Of a DNA stretch of 50,521 nucleotides, positions 1 to 9,014 are shown piece by piece. The DNA is taken from the NCBI GenBank assembly GCA_017743475.1, contig JAGHYV010000032.1, positions 1-50,521 on the forward strand. The letters are read 5' to 3'. Below the pieces are notes generated by a model that saw only the letters and a program-made list of their open reading frames with translations, was not told where the DNA came from and made no database searches. This stretch comes from Roseiflexus sp. (GTDB lineage: Bacteria > Chloroflexota > Chloroflexia > Chloroflexales > Roseiflexaceae). The translations under genes were made by a program, and so were the position numbers. Within the stretch, counting starts at the first letter, position 1. Every line of letters begins with the position of its first letter.

Positions 1-289
1 ATCCTCGTTTGGCGCTAGCCGCTCACGTCGTTCGTCTCTCCTTTGGGTGAGACGTGTAATTGACAACGCGGTATACTATACCACGGCTTGTCACTGTTGT
101 CAAGCACTGTATCGCACTGCCGTGTCAGTAGTTTGATTTTCTGCGACGCAGCGCCTGCCTTATTTCCCCCATTGCAAACACTACAATATAGCATGTTTCA
201 CGGCGTCTGTCAAGAGTCAAAAAGACAGTGGCAATCGCATCTTCCTGATTGCGGTTGCGGGCGTTTTCCGGCATCATGGCCCCACGCTC
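1..289. other. Left-edge non-coding stretch
   Basis: I see no convincing gene here. The stretch holds a perfect palindrome, GGTATACTATACC, at 70-82. A TTGACA at 60-65 is followed by TATACT at 72-77, but the spacing of only 6 bp rules out a normal sigma-70 promoter. The region leads into the decayed transposase and may contain the left end of that insertion sequence, though I could not define terminal repeats. Confidence 0.4.
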
Positions 290-1467
290 GTGTCTGATAG
301 CGGAGGGAGCCACGGCTGAACAACCGCAACTGGCGATGACCCAGTATTTTGCGACGGTGGACGATCCGCGCGCGGAGGCGCCAAGGCGCATCACCTGATT
401 GATATTATCGTTATTGCTGTGTGCATAATCACCCGCGGGGCAGACAGTTGGGTTACTGTGGCAAAATCTGGCCGCAGCAAACCAGTGTGGCTCGCCACGT
501 TTCTGGCGTTGCCGAATGGCATCCCCGCACACGATGCCTTTGGTCGGTCGTGCGCGCGGATCGACCCGGAACCGTTCCAGCGGAGCTTGCTGGCAGGTGC
601 AGGCCATCCAGCCAGCGCACTTGGACGTGATTATGATTGATGGCACAACCCATCGCCGGTCCCACGACCGTCCGAACGGGAAAGCGGCGCTGCATCTCCT
701 CAGTGCCCGGACTGCTGAAAATCGTCTGGCGCTTGGCCAAACTGCCATGAATGACACATCGATCGAAATCACCACCATTCCGCAATTGCTCGACCTGCTG
801 GATCTGCGCGGCAGCACGATCATGATTGCTGCCATGGAGCGCAGACGATGATGGCCAATTATCCAGCGGAGCGATCAGGATGTCCTAGCGCTGAAGGACA
901 ACCAACCTACCACGTCGGCTGTGGTGACCGCCTTGTTCGCTGATGCACAGGCAGCGCGCCAATCGGCGTCTGGGATGCAGACGAATCGCACCGTAACAAT
1001 CACAGGCAGATGGAAACCCGGCAGGCATACGTGATTCATGACCCGGCAGCATTGGCCTATCTGAGCGAACGGCAACACTAGGCGCATGTGAGCGGCGTGG
1101 CATTGGTCGAGGCCGAGCGAACCTCGGAACGGGGTGACGACGATCGAACAACGCCCCTAATCTCCCTCGTCAGGCCTGGAACGATGCCACGGTCAACACC
1201 CCAGCGCGGGACCATTGGGGGATTGAGAATCAGGTGCATTGGGCGCTCGACGTGACCTTCTACGAGGATGCGAGCTGCATTCGCAGCGGTGACGCGCCGC
1301 AGAATATGGGCGTGCTGCGCCATATCGCGCTCAATCTCATTTGTCAGGAGTCGAGCAAAGGCGGCGTTGAAACCAAACGCTTTCGTGCAGCATTGGATGA
1401 GACCTATCTAGCCAAGGTGCTCGGAACTTTTGCAGTTGCCCTGAGTGTTGAAACGGTTGAACGTTGA
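290..1467 (+). pseudogene. Decayed ISAs1-family transposase (H-repeat type)
   Basis: This is a remnant of an ISAs1-family DDE transposase, recoverable only by joining several reading frames. Segments seen in order are an N-terminal piece around 331-400 (motif FATVDDPR), the LIDIIVIAVC and FLALPNGIPAHDAFGR region (about 395-640), the DGTTHRRSHDR catalytic segment (about 630-850), LALKDNQP (about 885-910) and the C-terminal WALDVTFYEDAS region (about 1237-1467). Intact family members run to about 370 residues. At least three frameshifts or stops separate the pieces. At the second catalytic Asp, where the family normally has a TIDAM-like segment, this copy reads IAAM, so the residue is lost as well. 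The element is clearly inactive. The threonine dehydratase remnant lies convergently just downstream. Confidence 0.85.
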
Positions 1468-1494
1468 ACACCGTTTGTATCTGAAACGCTACAC

Positions 1495-2458
1495 CTACTC
1501 CACGGCGTACCCCGCAAAAACGCACGCCACATCAACATTGCCGCCGCAGATGATGGCAACTGGTGCTGCATAGCGTGCAACTTCGACCGCGCCGCTCTGG
1601 AGCGCAGCGATCACCGCAGCGCCAGTCGGTTCAACCAGTTGATTGCACTCTGTCCAGAGCCAGCGCATTGCTTCGACCATCAGCGCATCGGTCACCAGCG
1701 CGACTTCGTTAACATAACGCAATGCCAGGTCGAGGGTGCGTTCACTGAGGGCGCGTGGTGAGAGAGTGTCGGCGATGCTGTGGACGGCAGGCAGTTCCAC
1801 CAACCGACCGGCGTTAAGGCTGACGGTCATGATCGGTGCGCCAGCTGGCTCGACGCCAATGATACGGATTCCGGGGCGCGTCTGCTTGAGCGCGGCAGCC
1901 ACCCCGCCGATCAACCCGCTGCCGCCAACGCCGATTAGCACAAGATCGACGACTGGAACATCGGCAAGGATTTCGAGACCAAGCGTTCCTTGCCCTTCCA
2001 GGGTGCGTATATCGTCAAAGGGGTGGACATAGTACAATCCTTCGTTTGCTGCGTGTGCAATTGCGCGCTGATGGGCGTCGTCCCATGTGTCACTGTAGCG
2101 GAAGATATGCGCGCCCCAAGTGGCAATGCACTGTTCCCGGTCAGCGGAAGCGTATGCAGGCAGATACACCGTTGCAGGAATACCCAGACGCTAGGCAGCG
2201 TATGCCAGCGCCAACCCATGATTGCTGCCAGAAGCGGCGATGACCCCGTGCTTCCGCTGTGCCTCATCGAGTTGCAGCGGGTGGTTGAACGCTCCACGCG
2301 CTTTGAATGATCCAGAGACCTGGAGATTTTCCATTTTGAGCCGCAGGCTTGGATGGAAATCACCGCGCAATGCAGGCAGCGACACGAGCGGCGTGCGTCG
2401 GATAAACAGTGCGATGCGTTCACGAGCGGCTTCAATTAAACGGAGGAGGGTGCATCAT
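1495..2458 (-). pseudogene. Threonine dehydratase-like PLP enzyme, interrupted
   Basis: The encoded protein is a fold-type II PLP enzyme of the threonine/serine dehydratase family. Visible motifs are the lysine motif GSFKARGA, the substrate loop SGSNHGLALAYAA, the glycine-rich PLP-phosphate loop GVGGSGLIGG and a C-terminal CGGNVD segment. The reading frame is continuous from about 2440 to 1495 except for one in-frame TAG at 2191-2193, directly after LAYAA, where a CAG codon would restore the gene. The 5' end is also suspect: the only ATG codons, at 2453-2458, are in another frame and hit TGA within nine codons, so a frameshift near the start is likely. Length, about 320 codons, suits the family. 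Homoserine dehydrogenase lies immediately upstream on the same strand and belongs to the same amino-acid pathway. Confidence 0.8.
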
Positions 2459-2473
2459 AGACCTCGCACGGAA

Positions 2474-3535
2474 TCAACGCGCTGCAATGTCGAGAATATC
2501 GCGCAACATTGCTGCGGCGGTCGGCGTCGGATCGGTTTCAAGCGTCGTGGCGGTTTGTCTGCCAGCAATGTCAGTCATGTAGACCACCCCCATTTCGTCA
2601 GCACTCATACGCGCCAGAGGATGGGAGAGGGGCAGCGGCGTCGGTTGGACACTGAAATGGAAATCATCTTCCTTCCGTTCTGCCAGGCAGAGCAGCACAA
2701 TCCGCTCGCCGCGTTCGAGCGCCGCTCGCAGGTCGTCGGTCGTTAATCCGGTGATGCCACGCACCGTTACGTCGGCGAGTGTCGTCGGGCGGTGCAGCAC
2801 TGCGTTGGCGACGATGGTCAGTTTGCTGGCGGCATCCCACCCCTCGACATCGAGCAACGGGTCGGTTTCTGCCAGACCGCGCCGCTGCATCTCCGCCAGT
2901 GCGTCAGCGTAAGAGACGCCCTGTTCCATCGCCCGGAGAATGCCCTGGGTGGTTCCGTTCAGCACTGCCTCGACCCGCAGGATACGCGCACCGGCGAGAT
3001 CACGTCGTCCAATGGCGATGGTTGGTAGTGCGCCGCCAACACATGCGCTGAAACGCAGTGCAGGCCAGTCGCGCGGGTCGCCGCGCTCCTCAGAGACCTC
3101 GCCCATATCGCTGAGCGCAGCCAGCTCCGCATACGCCAGCGCCAGCGGTCCTTTGTTTGCCAGCACGGCGTGCATCCCGCGTCGCAATGCCGTGCGCACT
3201 GTATCGAGACCCGGTTGACCGTGCTTCAGGTTGACGGGTGTGGCTTCGAGCAGAATGTCCGCCTCGATGCGACGGACAACCTCAACAGGGGTCATACCAG
3301 GAATACCATGGAGTGGGAGTATTGCTACGCTCTGCTGTTGCTGTTTGAGCGCCAGGATCGATGCAGGGTCCAACCCGGAATTGTCAATTGCCGCGCCTCC
3401 CGAGTCGGCGACTGCAACCAGGCGAAGGGCAACATTGTAGCGCGTGGCGAGGAGCGACGCCTGCGATTGCATGATGGCGAGAAAACTGCGGCCCACATGA
3501 CCCAGACCGCTGAGAACGATGCGATACGTGCGCAT
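2474..3535 (-). CDS. Homoserine dehydrogenase
   Basis: The 353-residue protein is predicted to interconvert aspartate semialdehyde and homoserine with NAD(P)H in the threonine/methionine branch. It starts with a Rossmann motif (LSGLGHVGRSF), followed by the ANKGPLA segment and the central catalytic signature around VEAVLNGTTQGIL and DPLLDVEGWDAASK, both typical of the family. It lacks a C-terminal ACT domain, so it is the short, feedback-insensitive type. It reads in the same direction as the broken threonine dehydratase, whose 5' end is about 16 bp downstream of its stop, so the two probably formed a small operon for threonine metabolism. The start codon at 3535 precedes the dinucleotide-binding strand directly and no better start is seen. 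hom is the likely gene name, but paralogues may exist elsewhere. Confidence 0.9.
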   Translation of the reverse strand: MRTYRIVLSGLGHVGRSFLAIMQSQASLLATRYNVALRLVAVADSGGAAIDNSGLDPASILALKQQQQSVAILPLHGIPGMTPVEVVRRIEADILLEATPVNLKHGQPGLDTVRTALRRGMHAVLANKGPLALAYAELAALSDMGEVSEERGDPRDWPALRFSACVGGALPTIAIGRRDLAGARILRVEAVLNGTTQGILRAMEQGVSYADALAEMQRRGLAETDPLLDVEGWDAASKLTIVANAVLHRPTTLADVTVRGITGLTTDDLRAALERGERIVLLCLAERKEDDFHFSVQPTPLPLSHPLARMSADEMGVVYMTDIAGRQTATTLETDPTPTAAAMLRDILDIAAR

Positions 3536-3778
3536 ATGACCTGTCCCCCTGCCGTATTAGGCGCATTGTATCACGATCAGGTACGGGGGTGTTGCGCGTT
3601 GCAGATTGCGAGTGGGAAGGTCTCGGATGGGAAGATGTCAGCTTGAAGCAGACAACTGAAACCCCGATCCAGCGTAAAGATTTCTTTCCCCTATGTTTCT
3701 ATACCCCTCCTGCTACTAGACGTCGGATATGGTATTGTTTAAGATCACAACAACCGTTCAACCAGAAAGGAGAGAGCA

Positions 3779-4123
3779 ATGGCGCTACTCGAGACTGTCG
3801 GCGAAGTTCTGTTCGAGAAGACCATCTTTGGCATTCCCAACATTGTGGTTGGTGTGGCTGCCATCGCTGCAGCGCCAGTCGTCGTTCCGGCGTTGCGCCC
3901 GGTGACGAAGGCGATTGTCAAAGGCGGCATAATTGCCGCTGACCGGACGAAAGCAACGCTGGGCACGGTGGCTGAGCGCACAAAAGTGGCATTTAGCGAA
4001 GCGAGCGAACGTTGGGGCGACCTGATCGCCGAGGCGCGTGCAGAAGTGTACGGCGCTGCTCCAGCCATGACGAGTCCAGCACAAACGCTGGCGCCTGAAG
4101 TGACGGACGCGCCAGCGACATAG
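3779..4123 (+). CDS. DUF5132-like small protein
   Basis: This 114-residue protein resembles the DUF5132 family of small bacterial proteins of unknown role. It has a hydrophobic, alanine-rich stretch at about residues 18-40 (VVGVAAIAAAPVVVPAL) followed by an RPVTKAIVKGG motif and an amphipathic segment ending in DLIAEARAEVYG, the order seen in that family. The start at 3779 is fixed by a strong ribosome-binding site, AAAGGAGAG at 3766-3774. The gene stands alone and converges on the R2lox gene, with a hairpin terminator between them. Function is unknown; a membrane-associated structural role is only a guess. Confidence 0.65.
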   Translation: MALLETVGEVLFEKTIFGIPNIVVGVAAIAAAPVVVPALRPVTKAIVKGGIIAADRTKATLGTVAERTKVAFSEASERWGDLIAEARAEVYGAAPAMTSPAQTLAPEVTDAPAT

Positions 4124-4243
4124 CCGCAAAGCGCATACAGGAGGGACGTAGGTACGTACGAGTGCAGAGACTCAGCGCTGCGGAGCTCCGAGGAGGTGGT
4201 AGGGACGCAGCGCTATGGGGACGTGCGAATACAGGGATGCGGC

Positions 4244-4268
4244 AGGGACGCAGTAGCGCTGCGTCCCT
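4244..4268. terminator. Inverted repeat between convergent genes
   Basis: AGGGACGCAG at 4244-4253 and CTGCGTCCCT at 4259-4268 form a perfect 10-bp stem with a 5-base loop. The hairpin sits at the 3' ends of the DUF5132-like gene (+) and the R2lox gene (-), overlapping the R2lox stop codon. There is no long T-run, so it may be a weak bidirectional terminator or an RNA-stabilising end. A related half-site, AGGGACGCAG, occurs at 4201-4210. Confidence 0.6.
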
Positions 4269-5160
4269 ACGACGATGGCGGCGAGTCAGGCGCTTCTTCC
4301 TCGATAGACTCCAGTGTCTGATTGCGCGCGCGCTCAATGCGGTCAAGACGCCGCTGGAACTGTCCCATAGCAAAATGCATGAAATCGTCGTGGCTCAACC
4401 CAAATGGAACGACCTCATAACAGGCAAAGGCGTCATCGATCACCCCCATTGCGTACACCACAAGTTCGTTCATCCGCTCGACAACGACGTCCCACAGGCG
4501 TGGTTCGGCATTGATCAGACGCGACAGGAGATAGACGCCATAGGCGATATGGCGTGATTCGTCCTGCTTCAGCAAACCGATCCCCTTGCGTGTGCCCGGC
4601 ATCAGGTCGCGCCGTTCGAGCATGGTGAAGTAGGCGTGATACCCGGTCTCCGCCAGCACTCCTTCGACGATCATATTGTAGGTGAGCGATGCTATTGCCT
4701 GCGCTTCCGGTGACGGATCCTCGCGCAGACGCCCCATAGCAGCTGGTAACGCCTCGTGAATAAGCGCGCGGTAATTTGACGTATGGTAGTGGCTTAGATC
4801 TCCCGTCACCCCGGCGACTTCGGTCAGAAAGCGGTTGAAGAAGTCAGTGTGCTTGGCTTCCTCCCACAGGAAACTGGTCAGGAAGAGTTCTTCTTCAATG
4901 CGTCCCTCGGCAGCAATTGTAGCGACGAGCGGTAGCAGATCAAGCGTAACTGCCTCCTCGCCCGCCTGAAACAGCGATGTCAGACGCAGCACCAGATCGC
5001 GTTCGTCCGCCGTAAGTGTTTGCCAGTCGCGCACATCCTGGCTGAAGTCGATGTCGCTGGGATTCCAGACCCCCAGGCGTTTGGCTTTCTCGAACAGGCG
5101 CATCGGAACCGTATCGCGGCGTAAGCCCCGACTAGTGGTTACAAATGCGGTATGAATCAC
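4267..5160 (-). CDS. R2lox: R2-like ligand-binding oxidase
   Basis: The 297-residue protein belongs to the ferritin-like ribonucleotide reductase R2 superfamily and matches the R2lox subgroup, whose members carry a Mn/Fe cofactor and an internal Val-Tyr ether cross-link. All six expected metal ligands are visible: E68, E101, H104 (EEAKH), E166, E201 and H204 (DESRH). V71, in the E-x-x-V spacing, and Y161 (YNMIVE) are the pair that forms the cross-link in characterised members. This excludes a conventional NrdB, which would have a radical Tyr next to the metal site and a C-terminal peptide for docking the large subunit; neither is apparent. The start ATG overlaps the end of the LysR gene by 4 bp, so the two are translationally coupled. 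The physiological substrate of R2lox is not established; lipids bind in known structures. Confidence 0.88.
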   Translation of the reverse strand: MIHTAFVTTSRGLRRDTVPMRLFEKAKRLGVWNPSDIDFSQDVRDWQTLTADERDLVLRLTSLFQAGEEAVTLDLLPLVATIAAEGRIEEELFLTSFLWEEAKHTDFFNRFLTEVAGVTGDLSHYHTSNYRALIHEALPAAMGRLREDPSPEAQAIASLTYNMIVEGVLAETGYHAYFTMLERRDLMPGTRKGIGLLKQDESRHIAYGVYLLSRLINAEPRLWDVVVERMNELVVYAMGVIDDAFACYEVVPFGLSHDDFMHFAMGQFQRRLDRIERARNQTLESIEEEAPDSPPSS

Positions 5161-6143
5161 GAACGTCTCCTTTCTGTTTTTGCGATCTTGTCCCGTGTCT
5201 TTGTCTCCAGCGGCGATTGAATGCCAGCATGATGCAGGATGGTACGAACATCCGGACCGGTCAGGAAGGCAAATGCCTCCTGCACGGCGCGCGATGTGGG
5301 CTGTTCACGTGCACGAAGTGCAAACCATTCCTGTTGAAGATTCAGCCCATCGACTGGCACGATGCTAACGTCAGGGTGATGCATCAGACAGGATCTTGGG
5401 ACAAACGCCATTCCGATCCCGTTACGAACTGCTTCGATAGCGGCAGTAACACTATCAGTCTCCAGTACAATGTTGATGTCGGTACGCGCCGGTTTGCCTG
5501 AGCGTAGTCGCTCTTCAATGAGACGACGCGCAGAACTCCCGTTGAGTGGCATGATCAGCGGGAGGTGGCGGAGCGCATCCAGCGTTATCAGTCCGCGATG
5601 CGTGATCTCATGGGTGCGCGGTGCAACCAGTTCAAGCGGCTCACTGCCGAGGAGTTGCACGATCCAGCTGCGGGAGCTCTGCTTTTCCTCGATCAGTGCG
5701 ATGTGAATGTGCTGGCGGGCGAGCCGTTCCAGCAGGATCTCAGGAAGGGCGACGCTGACGGCGAGACTTACCGCTGGATGGCGATCGTGGAATGCTTTGA
5801 GTATTCGGGAAATCAGCAACTCGGCGCCTGAGGGCGTGCAGCCGACGATGACCCGACCGCCAATCTGACCGCGCAGGCTCCGGATGTGCTCTTCTGCGCG
5901 CGTTGCCAGTTCCAGCATTTCACGTGCCACTGCAACCAGTTCTTCGCCAGCGTGGGTTGGTAGCATCTGCTTCCCTACACGTCGGAAGAGGCGCACCTGA
6001 TCAAGCTGCGCTTCAAGTGCTCGTATGTGGTTGCTCACAGCTGGTTGAGACAGATGGAGACGTTCTGCTGCAGCGCTGTAGCTTCCGGTTTCGACCACTG
6101 CCAGAAATGTTTGCAGATGAATCGTGTTGAGCATAGCGTTCAT
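5157..6143 (-). CDS. LysR-family transcriptional regulator
   Basis: The 328-residue protein has a typical LysR layout: a winged helix-turn-helix at about residues 5-65 (LQTFLAVVETGSYSAAAERL, then SQPAVSNHIRALE), followed by a periplasmic-binding-like effector domain beginning near GRVIVGCTPSG. Its last codons overlap the ATG of the R2lox gene, so the regulator and the oxidase are made from one mRNA, and the R2lox pathway metabolite is a plausible effector. An alternative start lies at 6134 (MLNT). The C-terminal extension of about 25 residues (KTRDKIAKTERRRS) is basic and probably disordered. Its first codons overlap the 3' end of the antiporter remnant. Confidence 0.9.
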   Translation of the reverse strand: MNAMLNTIHLQTFLAVVETGSYSAAAERLHLSQPAVSNHIRALEAQLDQVRLFRRVGKQMLPTHAGEELVAVAREMLELATRAEEHIRSLRGQIGGRVIVGCTPSGAELLISRILKAFHDRHPAVSLAVSVALPEILLERLARQHIHIALIEEKQSSRSWIVQLLGSEPLELVAPRTHEITHRGLITLDALRHLPLIMPLNGSSARRLIEERLRSGKPARTDINIVLETDSVTAAIEAVRNGIGMAFVPRSCLMHHPDVSIVPVDGLNLQQEWFALRAREQPTSRAVQEAFAFLTGPDVRTILHHAGIQSPLETKTRDKIAKTERRRS

Positions 6144-6742
6144 TTGTCTGATGCTTGCACAGTGCGGCTAATCAACCGCCGTGGGCGTCTGGTGTCACCA
6201 CACAAAAGAATCCGAGACCGGTGATTCAGATACACTGCCAGTAACTGCATTCCTTCGAGCCGGTCGCTCTCGCCATCGACCGACTTCCTGCTCTGCATTT
6301 CACCAAGTAACTTAACGAGCGTTGGGATCATCATACCAACAACAGAGAGCAGCATCATCATCGCCGCTACGCCGGTCAGATCGTGATCAAACGTTCGAAT
6401 GCCATGGTGCAGACCACCAGGGGGCAGGCTGAAACTGGAAATGATCAGCAGGTTGCCCGGGATCGAGCCAGTGATTGACGATTTGACCAGTTTGAGCTTT
6501 CCTTTGCACAGCGCGACGATCGTGATGATCAGTTCAGCAGCATTCCCCGGAGTAGCGTTCAGCGGCCTGCCGACTTTCGGACCAACGTGGATGGCAAGTT
6601 CTTTGATCACCTCGCCGGGTAGATCGGCGAGCAGGACGGGGACGATACAGTAAAGAGCAAAGACGAGATGCATGTCGGGGAAGAACCGTTCTGCCAGAAA
6701 CGCAGGGGGCGTAAAGATCAGCATGTAGCGCAGAACGTTCAT
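6140..6742 (-). pseudogene. Truncated Ca2+/H+ antiporter (CaCA/Cax) remnant
   Basis: The reading frame encodes only the N-terminal part of a CaCA-family cation/proton exchanger. The family signature is recognisable (KELAIHVGPKVG, then LNATPGNAAELIITI, followed by SSITGSIPGNLL), but several residues depart from the consensus, including the acidic position before KELAIHVGP. After about residue 150 the frame becomes a charged, arginine-rich tail with no membrane helices. Intact members have about 350 residues and 11 helices, so roughly half is missing, including the second alpha-repeat. A truncated, non-functional gene is the best reading. It could have preceded the LysR gene as an operon partner. 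Confidence 0.75.
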
Positions 6743-6896
6743 CAGAACTTCCCTCCCCGCGACGAATGCAGATGAGCATTGGGTAAGTCATCATACCATA
6801 TGCTTGGCAGGTGTCAGTTGCACGCTGGCTGTTTTCAGCATACGATGAACAAGAAAGCGCGGTCGAGGCGCCGCGCTGCTATGGAAGGAGGTCGCT

Positions 6897-7319
6897 GTGT
6901 TAACCAGTGATCAGGAGATTCGTGAGTTACTCGCCGCCGCGCGCACTGTTGCTGTGGTTGGGATCAGCGACGACCCTGAGCGCGACTCGTATATGGTCGC
7001 TGAGTTTTTGCAGCGTCAGGGATACCGGATCATTCCAGTCAATCCACGCCTGGTGAATCTGAACATTCAGGTACTCGGCGAGAAGGCATATGCCACGCTG
7101 CGGGATGTGCCGGAAAAGATCGATATTGTGGACATCTTTCGGCGTCCTGAAACGGTCATGCCGGTTGTTGAAGACGCTATAGCAGCGGGGGCGGGGGCGG
7201 TGTGGATGCAGTTATCGATTGTAAACGAAGAGGCCGCGGCGCGCGCCGAAGCAGCAGGGTTGAAAGTGGTGATGAACCGGTGCATGGCAGTCGAGTACCG
7301 GCGGTTGATGCCCAGGTAG
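6897..7319 (+). CDS. CoA-binding (YccU-type) protein
   Basis: The 140-residue protein is a single Rossmann-type CoA-binding domain of the YccU family. The signature TVAVVGISDDPERDSYMVAE and the following YRIIPVNPR are typical, and the end (LKVVMNRCMAVEYRRL) is complete. It starts at GTG 6897 behind a near-perfect Shine-Dalgarno, AAGGAGGT at 6885-6892. The biochemical role of this family is not well established; members bind CoA and are homologous to the succinyl-CoA synthetase alpha N-domain. It is followed by the epimerase remnant with no intergenic space. Confidence 0.88.
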   Translation: MLTSDQEIRELLAAARTVAVVGISDDPERDSYMVAEFLQRQGYRIIPVNPRLVNLNIQVLGEKAYATLRDVPEKIDIVDIFRRPETVMPVVEDAIAAGAGAVWMQLSIVNEEAAARAEAAGLKVVMNRCMAVEYRRLMPR

Positions 7320-7322
7320 ATG

Positions 7323-8205
7323 TCTGGAACATTGCCCATGATATTTCTTGCTGCGCCAGCAATGGCGTCCTCGCAAACCGTATGCCGTTGTGTTCTACAC
7401 GTTGGGGTTGCTCGAATATGCCCGCGCACCGGTGACACCAGTTGTTTCGATAGAGCCGTTGGAGTCTTCTGGAAGATCGATGAGTGGATTCGCGATCCAG
7501 TACCGCTCGACCATTCAGGGCTGATCGGCAACCTGCTGGTCAGCAACCAGGCGAATATAATGGTGCTGGGCGAGCGTGGCGATCAAACCGGCGCGCGTCT
7601 CTGATGATCCGCGCTACCTGCGGGTCATCCGCGAAGCGACGGATGGTGTGATCCGCCACCACGACTCGCGGCATTTCATTCTTGTCGAGCATGGTGCATT
7701 CAATGGACGCGACCTGCGCGCCTGGCCCGAAGGTCGCCTGTTTAGCCCCAGTCATTTGGTCGGAGTCACTTAGTTTCTGCTTCATATGCTGGAATTTGTT
7801 CCCAGTGAGAAGCACCGGCAACTGGCGCTCGATACGCTAAAAGGATCGCTAGAGTATGGCTGGGATAACGAGTACGGTGAGTTGTGCTACTTCGATGGAT
7901 AGCGAAGGAAAACCCACGCTGCGACTCGAGTCGACCATGAAACTATGGTGGCCTCATACCGAGGCGATCTATGCGCTAGTGCTGGCGTACACATCGACTA
8001 GCAAGGAACGCTGGTTGCGCTGGCTGGAACGGGTGGACAAGTACGCCTTTTGCACATTTGTTAATCCAGTCTATAGAGGTGGTTCGGCTACCGTGATCGA
8101 CGTGGCGAACCGGCGCTGCGCAGCAAAGGCTGCAATTACAAAGTCACGTGCCGCATGCGCTGCTATTTGGCGTGCAGCGCATCGAAGGCGCGCCCCTCAC
8201 GCAGC
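7323..8205 (+). pseudogene. Decayed N-acylglucosamine 2-epimerase (AGE) family gene
   Basis: Fragments of an alpha/alpha-barrel AGE-family epimerase can be followed through all three plus frames. They include RIDEWIRDPVPLDHSG-like and NQANIMVLGE pieces (about 7470-7580), DDPRYLRVIREATDGVIRHH (about 7598-7660), WPEGRLFSPSH (about 7722-7755), MLEFVPSEKHRQLALDTL (about 7785-7840), KPTLRLESTMKLWWPHTEA (about 7910-7965), WLRWLERVDKYAF and a final SHVPHALLFGVQRIEG piece (about 8140-8190). At least four frameshifts or stops interrupt it, and the N-terminal 100 or so residues are absent. Intact members have about 390-400 residues. The last 40 bp overlap the 3' end of the convergent glycosyltransferase gene. 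Confidence 0.8.
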
Positions 8206-8915
8206 ACCGCCCATACAAAGAGCGGCACCGCCGTCATAATCCGTCGCCAGCGCCAGGGTTGCACTATCATGCGATAGAGCCATTTCAACCCCAGGCGTTG
8301 CACCAGCACTGGCGCACGCGGCACGACGCCTGCTAGTTCGTCGAAGGTTCCCCCCACGCCAATAGCAACCGGCACGCGCAGGAGCGGTTGATTGCGCGCA
8401 ATCCACAGATCCTGCGCCGGATGTCCGTATGCCACCAGGAGCACATCGGGTCTTGCAGCAAGGATGCGCTCGCGGATCAGCGGTTCGTCTGACGGGCGCG
8501 GCGAGCCAGCGTAGCATCCGGCAATGCGCAGACCTGGATTCGCCCTTTGCAAGGCTGCCGCAGCGCGCTCTGCAACGCCAGGCGCTGCGCCAAGGAGGAA
8601 CAACGACCAACCGCGTCGCGCCGCCTCAGCAGCGATGCGTTCGGTCAGATCGATGCCGGTCACGCGCCCGCGCAACGGCGTCCCACACCAGCGTGCTGCC
8701 AGGATTACACCAAACCCATCGGGCGTTGCCAGGTCGGCAGCAGCAAGCACCTGTCGAAAGGCGCGATTGCGTCGCGCTTCCATCACAAACTCCGGATTGA
8801 CCGTCACGATCTGGTGCGGACCGCCCTCGGCAATGAACCGGGCAACCGTGGCAATAGCTTCATCCATCAGCACATCATCGATGGCGACGCCAAGAATAAC
8901 AACACGCCTGCGCAT
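8163..8915 (-). CDS. WecG/TagA/CpsF-family glycosyltransferase
   Basis: This 250-residue protein is a GT26-family enzyme, predicted to transfer a UDP-N-acetyl-mannosamine-type sugar onto a polyprenyl-linked acceptor at the inner face of the membrane during cell-surface polymer synthesis. Family motifs are visible: VTVNPEFVMEARRNRAF (T38 and N40), the catalytic-region Asp D66 in ATPDGFGV, GSPRPSDEP and the VGGTFDELAG block. The C-terminal basic and aromatic segment (KWLYRMIVQPWRWRR) fits the membrane-contact tail of TagA-like enzymes. It stands alone and diverges from aspS, with which it shares a roughly 100-bp upstream region. Confidence 0.88.
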   Translation of the reverse strand: MRRRVVILGVAIDDVLMDEAIATVARFIAEGGPHQIVTVNPEFVMEARRNRAFRQVLAAADLATPDGFGVILAARWCGTPLRGRVTGIDLTERIAAEAARRGWSLFLLGAAPGVAERAAAALQRANPGLRIAGCYAGSPRPSDEPLIRERILAARPDVLLVAYGHPAQDLWIARNQPLLRVPVAIGVGGTFDELAGVVPRAPVLVQRLGLKWLYRMIVQPWRWRRIMTAVPLFVWAVLREGRAFDALHAK

Positions 8916-8919
8916 GGTG

Positions 8920-8949
8920 TTGGACAGCCCTTTCTTGTGCGGCTATAAT
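8920..8949 (+). promoter_or_regulatory. Sigma-70-type promoter of aspS
   Basis: TTGGAC at 8920-8925 and a perfect TATAAT at 8944-8949 are separated by 18 bp. Reading the -35 as TGGACA gives 17 bp. The elements lie about 65 bp upstream of the aspS start and point toward it. Confidence 0.65.
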
Positions 8950-9014
8950 GGCGATCTCTACGGTTGCACAGGATCGTCAATATTCCGATATGCGATTATA
9001 AAAGGAGTTCCATC

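Noticed and set aside
60-82. TTGACA followed by TATACT near the left edge
   Set aside because: The spacer is only 6 bp, so it is not a sigma-70 promoter.
125-835. Long open frame on the minus strand (236 codons)
   Set aside because: It is antisense to the decayed ISAs1 transposase, whose motifs are clear on the plus strand; the minus translation has no recognisable features.
4267-5160. Class I ribonucleotide reductase beta subunit
   Set aside because: The R2 fold is present, but the E68-x-x-V71 and Y161 cross-link pair and the lack of a nearby large subunit point to R2lox.
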